Shown here one piece after another: positions 34,141 through 39,187 of a DNA stretch of 39,187 bases; within the stretch, counting starts at the first letter, position 1, and each line of letters starts with the position of its first letter. Below the pieces are notes generated by a model. It did no database searches. It worked only from the letters and a program-made list of their open reading frames with translations, and had not been told where the DNA came from. Source of the stretch: Bacteroidota bacterium (GTDB lineage Bacteria > Bacteroidota > Ignavibacteria > UBA10030); NCBI GenBank assembly GCA_025454835.1, contig JALONQ010000024.1, positions 1-39,187 on the forward strand, read 5' to 3'. The position numbers were made by a program, and so were the translations under genes.

Positions 34141-36378
34141 GTGCTGCAAGCATGGCATTCCGTTGGTCGATTGTTGGCAACCGCAGTTCTCTGCCTGACA
34201 GCAGTGACCTCTGTCAGTTCCCAGGTACACGATCTCGCCGGCGTCGTCATCGACGCCCACTCCGGCGATCCAGTCCCGTATGCTCGCGTGACGTTCTGTG
34301 ACCGTTCGGAAGGGACCAACGCCAATACTTCGGGATTCTTCCTCCTGCCGGACGTATCTGCTGGAATCGTCTGCCTCTCGATTCACGCCGTGGGATACCG
34401 TGATACGTCGTTCTTTGTGAAGAACGCACATGCACTGACGGCGTCCATTCGGGTTGCTCTTCATGCGATTCCGATTGAGATGGGTGTTGTGCGCGTGAGC
34501 GGAGCGGCTTCCGCGGCGCTGACGAAGGTCCGGCCTGGCGTCATTGTCATCGACCAGCGTGAAATCAGATCGATGCCTTCAGTGGTTCAGGTCGATGTCT
34601 TCAGAAGCCTCTCGGCCCTCCCCGGCATCGTCTCCACGAGCGATGTGACGACGCAGTTCTACGTTCGTGGCGGAGCTGGCGACCAGAACTCGATCCTGCT
34701 CGACGGCATGCGAATCTACAGTCCGTATCATGCGCTGGGGCTGTTCAGCATCTTCGACGCCGACCTGCTCCGTGACGTGACAGTCTATACCGGCGCATAT
34801 CCCGCCGGCTACGGGGGACGTCTGTCCTCCGTCATCGCACTCTCCCCGCGGGGAGGGATGTCAACCATGGCAGCCGTCAACGTCGCGGTGAACCCCCTGG
34901 CGGCCAAGCTTGGGATTGAAGGACCTGTCGGAACCGAGTTTCGGGTGGTGATGAGTGGCCGTCGTTCGATCTCCAGCACACCGATGCAGCACTTTCTCGG
35001 CCGAAGCGCGCCCCTTGAATTCTACGATCTCTTTTCCAGAGTGACCCGCGATTCCCCGAACAGCTCGGGAGGCTTCGCTGCGACAGTCTTCTTCTCCGGG
35101 GACCGGCTCCGTCCCACAGCACCTGAAGATGCAGATTACTCCTGGCGCAATACGGCGGTGGGAGTTCGCTGGAACGGGCTCCTGGCCGATCGACTGTACG
35201 TCTCTTCTCAACTCTCGTTTAGCGGATTCGAAGGATCCCGCGAGCCCGCAGCGTCGCTCCTCACGCCGGCGAGCTCTTCCGTGGCTGATCTGACATTTCG
35301 GACCGATGCGACCGTGTACTCCGCTTCCGGCCATGAGGTCATGCTCGGGTTCGAATTCAGCTTCCCCACATTGGAGTATCGTCTCGTCAATACGCTGGGG
35401 CGATCGCTACTCGTGAAGAAGACGCTCGCCAATGCTTCGGCATGGGGGCGAACCATCGTCACGGCTGGTCGGTGGTCGTGGGATGTTGGGTTGCATGTCG
35501 ATGCCGGGGCTCTCTTACTCGGTCGGTCCGGCTATGCCCTTCAGCCCCGACTTGCCCTCAGCTCGGCGCTCGATGATGTGTGGAAGGCAAAGATGGCGTA
35601 CGGGCGCTACACGCAGAATGAAGTGACCGTCAACAATGAAGACGATGTGCTGTCATTGTTCGACGCCTGGATCGCCGTGCCCGACGACATGGGGCCCGAG
35701 CATTCCGATCATGTCGTGGCCGGCTTGACTGGAACGCTCACTTCACATCTGGGCATCGATCTGCAGACGTATTTCAAGAGCTATGGCGCCCTCCTGACGT
35801 ACAATCCGGAGAAGCTGGTCCCGACGGATCCGGATTTTACTAGCGCTTCAGGACGATCGTACGGAACAGAGCTGACTGCTCGATATGCGGACGGCGGACT
35901 CGACCTGTCGGTTTCGTATTCCCTCGCATGGACCACCCTTTCGGTCGCCCGGGTGACATATCATCCCCGCTACGACCGGCGTCACAGCCTGAAGTCAATG
36001 GCGGTGATCGAGATCGGACAGGGTCTGGAGGCCTCGGCTCGCTGGGAGTATGGCTCGGGACTCCCGTTCACACCGAGCCTGGCGTACTACAACAGGGTCA
36101 CGTACGAAGAGGTGTTCCGTAAGCCAACCGTCCTTGAGCCGGGAGAGCCCTATATCGCGCTAGGAGCAAAGAACAGCTCACGGCTTCCGGCTTTTCATCG
36201 GCTGGATATTGCGGTGTCGTGGCGCTTCAATGTGGGTCCGCTGGAGTGCGGTCTGTCGGGAAGTGTGATCAATGTCTACGCTCGGCAAAATATCTTCTAT
36301 GTCGATCGACAGACAGGACGGCGCGTCAACTCGCTCGGGTTTGTTCCAACGGCTCAGATCGGGGTGACCTACCGATGA
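34141..36378 (+). CDS. TonB-dependent receptor with carboxypeptidase-regulatory-like domain
   Basis: Starting at the GTG at 34141 gives 745 residues with a signal peptide ending VTSVSSQ. A CarboxypepD-regulatory-like beta domain follows (DLAGVVIDAHSGDPVPYARV to GYRDTSF). The plug domain then carries LSALPGIVSTSDVTTQFYVRGG, DGMRIYSPYHALGLFSIF and YPAGYGGRLSSVI. The rest is a beta barrel rich in alternating residues. This architecture imports or handles ligands at the outer membrane with TonB energy; the ligand is unknown. The gene overlaps the DUF4249 gene by four bases (ATGA). The true start could also be 34048 or 33982. GC content is lower than in the dcw region. Confidence 0.87.
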   Translation: MLQAWHSVGRLLATAVLCLTAVTSVSSQVHDLAGVVIDAHSGDPVPYARVTFCDRSEGTNANTSGFFLLPDVSAGIVCLSIHAVGYRDTSFFVKNAHALTASIRVALHAIPIEMGVVRVSGAASAALTKVRPGVIVIDQREIRSMPSVVQVDVFRSLSALPGIVSTSDVTTQFYVRGGAGDQNSILLDGMRIYSPYHALGLFSIFDADLLRDVTVYTGAYPAGYGGRLSSVIALSPRGGMSTMAAVNVAVNPLAAKLGIEGPVGTEFRVVMSGRRSISSTPMQHFLGRSAPLEFYDLFSRVTRDSPNSSGGFAATVFFSGDRLRPTAPEDADYSWRNTAVGVRWNGLLADRLYVSSQLSFSGFEGSREPAASLLTPASSSVADLTFRTDATVYSASGHEVMLGFEFSFPTLEYRLVNTLGRSLLVKKTLANASAWGRTIVTAGRWSWDVGLHVDAGALLLGRSGYALQPRLALSSALDDVWKAKMAYGRYTQNEVTVNNEDDVLSLFDAWIAVPDDMGPEHSDHVVAGLTGTLTSHLGIDLQTYFKSYGALLTYNPEKLVPTDPDFTSASGRSYGTELTARYADGGLDLSVSYSLAWTTLSVARVTYHPRYDRRHSLKSMAVIEIGQGLEASARWEYGSGLPFTPSLAYYNRVTYEEVFRKPTVLEPGEPYIALGAKNSSRLPAFHRLDIAVSWRFNVGPLECGLSGSVINVYARQNIFYVDRQTGRRVNSLGFVPTAQIGVTYR

Positions 36379-37325
36379 GATCTGGAACTTTCGGCATCAT
36401 CATCTCAGTCGGCCTGCTGGCCTGCGATGTTCCTTTCGATCCGGTGGCCGAAGGGGAGCGACCTATTGTCGTCTACGCCTTGCTGAATGCGGGAGCCGAC
36501 ACCCAGGTCGTACGGGTGCATCGAACAAGCCGCCCTTCTTCCGTCGATCCTGGATATCCGTCTGTTCCAGGGGCAACCGTTCTTATTCGTGGCTCCCAAG
36601 GGGACGTCGTGTATCGATCTGTCCAAATCATGGATGGCAGCCGCTCCATTGAGGCGTTTCTTGCAACCGGATGGGCTCCGGTTCGTGGAGTGCCGTACCA
36701 GCTTCTCGTTCGGACGCCTCAGGGCGATGCAACGAGCGACGTCACCGTACCGGGCGCATGTACCATCTCTTCCAGCTCGGCATGGATCATGCAGGATCCT
36801 TACCATCAGCCGCCATTTGAGGTGATCATCTGTCGAGCGGTCTTGGCCAAGGAAGCCTATGGCTTACTGATTCGGCTGGTGGTCGAGTACGAAGAATCCC
36901 TCGGATCGGGTTGGGCGAGCAAGCGGATGGAGGTCCCTCTGGCGTATTGGAGCTCGTCGGATGATCCCACACAGACCAAAGGAGTATATCCATATCCTCG
37001 GCGGCGGACCACGCTTGTGATCATGGAGGGAGAGCCGCGGCAAGAGTGGGAGGGATTCAGCAACCTTACATATCAGCAAACATTGAAACGGATCTATGGA
37101 GTTGCCTCTGGCTCGGTACGAATGCGGCGGGCACTCTTCGTCGTTCACCAGATCGACAGGCACTTCTTCGCTTACTTTAGTCTGGCAAATCACTTCCTCG
37201 ACCCAAACAGCATTCGCGTCGACCGTCCTGACTATTCGAATCTGTCGGGAGCACTCGGATTCTTCGGTGCAATCACGAGCGACACGTTGGCGATCTCATT
37301 GCCCGCCGATCTTTCTCCGCCATAA
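36375..37325 (+). CDS. DUF4249-family lipoprotein
   Basis: The 316-residue protein has a short signal peptide with a lipobox (GLLAC, Cys17 or nearby), then PFDPVAEGERPIVVYALLNAGAD, typical of DUF4249. Members are surface or periplasmic lipoproteins encoded next to TonB-dependent receptors in Bacteroidota. The body is beta-rich and no catalytic motif is seen. The ATG at 36375 overlaps the receptor stop, so the two are co-translated and probably work together, perhaps with this protein as a ligand-binding lid. The family's exact function is not established. Confidence 0.82.
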   Translation: MRSGTFGIIISVGLLACDVPFDPVAEGERPIVVYALLNAGADTQVVRVHRTSRPSSVDPGYPSVPGATVLIRGSQGDVVYRSVQIMDGSRSIEAFLATGWAPVRGVPYQLLVRTPQGDATSDVTVPGACTISSSSAWIMQDPYHQPPFEVIICRAVLAKEAYGLLIRLVVEYEESLGSGWASKRMEVPLAYWSSSDDPTQTKGVYPYPRRRTTLVIMEGEPRQEWEGFSNLTYQQTLKRIYGVASGSVRMRRALFVVHQIDRHFFAYFSLANHFLDPNSIRVDRPDYSNLSGALGFFGAITSDTLAISLPADLSPP

Positions 37326-37330
37326 CATGA

Positions 37331-37357
37331 CGAAGGAGAGGGTTCTCCTCTCCTTCG
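37331..37357. terminator. Hairpin between convergent genes
   Basis: The arms CGAAGGAGAG (37331-37340) and CTCTCCTTCG (37348-37357) pair perfectly around a 7-base loop. It follows the DUF4249 stop and faces the small membrane gene on the other strand. TGTTTTGCTT occurs 11 bases on, but there is no immediate U-tract. Confidence 0.65.
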
Positions 37358-37378
37358 AAGGGTCCTTCGGTGTTTTGC

Positions 37379-37588
37379 TTACTGGGCGAGGATCTCTCGC
37401 GCCAATAGCACCGCCATCACCACCCACGTGATGCCCACCAGCACCAGCGGGTTCTTGAACGTGCGCTTGAGCCGCTCTGAAAAGGTCGGAGACACGGGTG
37501 CCGCTGGCTCGACGCCGGCAGGAAGTTCTGGCGCCAGCGAACGGGACACGCGTGCCCGGACCCTCTGTTGGGACAGGGTCTGAGACAT
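37379..37588 (-). CDS. Small single-helix membrane protein, unknown
   Basis: The 69-residue product has a basic N-terminal half, a proline/alanine linker (PAGVEPAAPVSP) and one C-terminal membrane helix (about 49-66, NPLVLVGITWVVMAVLLA). I chose the ATG at 37588; a frame to 37723 adds 45 unconvincing residues. The C-terminal helix and positive N-side suggest insertion with the N-terminus in the cytoplasm. No family recognised. Confidence 0.5.
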   Translation of the reverse strand: MSQTLSQQRVRARVSRSLAPELPAGVEPAAPVSPTFSERLKRTFKNPLVLVGITWVVMAVLLAREILAQ

Positions 37589-37794
37589 GATCAGACTCGG
37601 AAACAGTGGCACAGGGTTGAAGGCGGATACATGGAACGGAATACCCGCCACAGATGCGTTGCGACCGGTCACATTCTCATGGACACGCGCCCGTACGCGG
37701 GGATTTGATGGAAGCGCTCCCAACGGAATGGCGGCGGACTTTGGGCAGAATCATCGATGACTTCGGGAGGGTGGCCGTGGGGGTCACAGCAAAG

Positions 37795-38229
37795 TCATGA
37801 AAGTCTTTTCATCATGCATGCGGCCGTTGAAGCGCAGACGTGCGTGAATTCCGGCGAACTGAGCAGGTCGGCATTCGTGATGGCTGAGCGCTCGACCCGC
37901 GCAAACCCCTTCCTTTGAAAGAACTTCTCCGCCGTCTCCGTCAACAGCCAGACACGTCGCACTCCCCTCTCCATGGCGATCACCAGTAGCGCTTCCGTCA
38001 ATCGCCCGCCGAGACCCGTGCCGCGATGCGTCTCATCGACTGCGACGGACCGCAACAACGCATCCTCTCCGTAGAATTCGAATCCGCCAACGCCCGTCGC
38101 CTCGCCGCTGCGGGCGATCCACAATTCTCCGAGCCCGCTCGTGAGGATGTCCGTCGGGAGTTTCGCCGAGATCAAGAGTTGCTCGGCGAGATCGCGTTCA
38201 GGCCCGACGGCCGGCATCAGGTCGATCAC
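37795..38229 (-). CDS. arsN2: Arsenic-resistance N-acetyltransferase-like (ArsN2) GNAT protein
   Basis: The 144-residue GNAT has the acetyl-CoA loop RGTGLGGRL and the C-terminal features of ArsN2: LLTETAEKFFQRKGFARVERSAI and EFTHVCASTAACMMKRL. ArsN-type enzymes acetylate organoarsenicals such as arsinothricin; ArsN2 function is less settled. The open frame continues upstream only as the shadow of arsM. I chose the GTG at 38229, which overlaps the arsM stop as GTGA. The pairing with arsM makes an arsenic role likely. Confidence 0.85.
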   Translation of the reverse strand: MIDLMPAVGPERDLAEQLLISAKLPTDILTSGLGELWIARSGEATGVGGFEFYGEDALLRSVAVDETHRGTGLGGRLTEALLVIAMERGVRRVWLLTETAEKFFQRKGFARVERSAITNADLLSSPEFTHVCASTAACMMKRLS

Positions 38230-39017
38230 GCCGGCTTCCTTCCCGTCACGGTGATGCTCAGGACGGCGGCGCCCGATGCGCGGAATGCTCCGATCTGGCC
38301 GGCGCTCAGCGTCTCGGCGAGGAATTCGTCCGTCAGGTCGTACGCCCGTTCTTTGCGGATGGACACCTCCTGGAAGCCCGCTTCCGTCAGGAGGCGCACA
38401 TACTCGTCCCGATCGATGGCTCCCGAGACGCATCCCGCATACAGCACGGCCGCTTCTTTCACGTCTGGAGTCAGCGTGCCACGGATGACCGTGTCGGAAA
38501 CAGCGAAGTGTCCGCCGGGCTTGATGATGCGATACATCTCGGCAAACGCCTTCACCTTGTCGGGGACGAGGTTCAGGACGCAGTTCGAAACGACGACGTC
38601 GGCCACGCCATGCTCCAGCGGCATCTGCTCGATCTCGCCGCGGACGAACTCGACGTTCGCGAATCCCCGCTTCGTCGCATGCTCCTGCGCCTTGCGGATC
38701 ATCGCCGGCGTAAAGTCGACGCCGATGACGCGTCCCTTCTCCCCCACCAGATGCCGGGCGACAAAGCAATCGTTGCCGGCGCCGCTGCCAAGGTCGACGA
38801 CCGTGTCGCCGGGGCGGATGTCGGCGACGTCGGTCGGGATGCCGCAGCCGAGGCCCAGGTCGGCTTCGGCCACGTAGCCTTCGTGTCCGGCGTAGGGGTC
38901 GGCGAAGGTGACGTCGGTGCCACAGCCGCAGGCTGAACCGCAACAGGAAGAGGAGGTGTTGACCACTTTGGTGTAGTGGTTGCGGACCTCGTGTTTGATC
39001 TGATCGGGTGAGTTCAT
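38226..39017 (-). CDS. arsM: Arsenite S-adenosylmethionine methyltransferase
   Basis: The 263-residue enzyme methylates As(III) to methylated species. The SAM motif DLGSGAGND is at 75-83. The three arsenite-binding cysteines expected in ArsM correspond to Cys58 (GLGCGIPT), Cys146 (VSNCVLNL) and Cys196 (YAGCVSG). The N-terminus also has a cysteine cluster (CCGSACGCG, 25-33), common in bacterial ArsM. The ATG at 39017 has AAGG about eight bases upstream. It is coupled to arsN2; no arsR or arsenite pump gene is in the window. An IS end lies about 85 bases upstream. Confidence 0.95.
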   Translation of the reverse strand: MNSPDQIKHEVRNHYTKVVNTSSSCCGSACGCGTDVTFADPYAGHEGYVAEADLGLGCGIPTDVADIRPGDTVVDLGSGAGNDCFVARHLVGEKGRVIGVDFTPAMIRKAQEHATKRGFANVEFVRGEIEQMPLEHGVADVVVSNCVLNLVPDKVKAFAEMYRIIKPGGHFAVSDTVIRGTLTPDVKEAAVLYAGCVSGAIDRDEYVRLLTEAGFQEVSIRKERAYDLTDEFLAETLSAGQIGAFRASGAAVLSITVTGRKPA

Positions 39018-39101
39018 GTGAGAACCTTGTGGTTATACTGTTGAGATCGAAAAACCAAAGAGCAAACTTCAAACAGCAAGAAAACCGAAAATGCCTCGTC
39101 C

Positions 39102-39136
39102 TGAAAAATGTTGACAGGTATTTATGACCTATCAAC
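39102..39136 (+). mobile_element. Left end of an IS3-like insertion sequence (truncated by window)
   Basis: From about 39102 the sequence TGAAAAATGTTGACAGG resembles an IS terminal repeat. The arms GTTGACAGGT (39110-39119) and ACCTATCAAC (39127-39136) pair with one mismatch around a 7-base loop, and a transposase start follows at 39149. The exact outer boundary, the right end and any target duplication are not visible. Confidence 0.6.
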
Positions 39137-39148
39137 GGAGGACGGGTG

Positions 39149-39187
39149 ATGACACAGGTAATACGTCGCTACAGCATTGCGTTCAAA
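39149..39187 (+). CDS. IS3-family transposase OrfA, N-terminus only
   Basis: Thirteen residues, MTQVIRRYSIAFK, are visible before the window ends. They match the usual opening of IS3-family OrfA helix-turn-helix proteins (RRYSxxFK). GGAGGACGGG precedes the ATG as a ribosome site. Identification rests on these few residues plus the adjacent IS-like end. Confidence 0.7.
   Translation, partial: MTQVIRRYSIAFK

Noticed and set aside
39018-39101. arsM promoter with TATAAC on the minus strand (39032-39037)
   Set aside because: The predicted start would leave a leader too short to include the ribosome site, and the -35 match is poor.

Overview
The window is a GC-rich chromosomal segment from a diderm bacterium that I would place in the Bacteroidota/Chlorobi (FCB) group, for example near Kapabacteria or Ignavibacteria. 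The reasons are a TonB-dependent receptor coupled to a DUF4249 lipoprotein, a promoter with a Bacteroidota-type -7 element, an outer-membrane efflux system, and a meso-diaminopimelate-type MurE. The placement is inference; no rRNA or marker search was possible. Some genes (ftsZ, amtB, the 6PGDH-family gene) have clear Shine-Dalgarno sites and many others have none.

Layout. 105-1025 (-): a secreted esterase-like protein. 1435-2999 (+): a glnB-amtB nitrogen pair behind a long leader. 3517-22146 (-): an almost complete division and cell-wall (dcw) cluster. In transcription order it is mraZ, rsmH, ftsL-like, ftsI (with two PASTA domains), murE, murF, mraY, murD, ftsW, murG, an unknown two-helix membrane protein, murC, murB, ftsQ, ftsA, ftsZ. 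A sigma70-like promoter and a candidate MraZ operator precede mraZ. 22474-23358 (-): a 3-hydroxyisobutyrate-dehydrogenase-family gene. 23604-24734 (+): a Tat-exported dipeptide epimerase. 24944-31428 (+): tetR, tolC-like, adaptor lipoprotein and RND pump, a self-contained efflux locus. 31566-32836 (-): a HAD hydrolase and a metallophosphoesterase. 32986-33426 (+): a DCC-family thiol protein. 33427-34140: a lower-GC stretch with one doubtful small ORF. 34141-37325 (+): TonB-dependent receptor plus DUF4249 lipoprotein. 37379-37588 (-): a small membrane protein. 37795-39017 (-): arsM and arsN2, coupled. 39102-39187 (+): the left end of an IS3-like insertion sequence, cut by the window edge.

How the genes work together. 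The dcw cluster makes the UDP-MurNAc-pentapeptide precursor (MurB, C, D, E, F), lipid I and II (MraY, MurG) and the septal machine (FtsZ, A, Q, L, W, I). No ddl or murA is present. Coupling is tight: nine gene pairs in the window overlap by four bases, six of them as GTGA.

The most unusual feature is in the spacers. Intergenic DNA, including gaps inside the dcw cluster, is repeatedly filled by degenerate short tandem repeats with a strict 7-, 8- or 9-base phase and by inverted repeats built from such units. In addition, two copies of one elaborate hairpin close two convergent gene junctions. No CRISPR array, tRNA or rRNA was seen.
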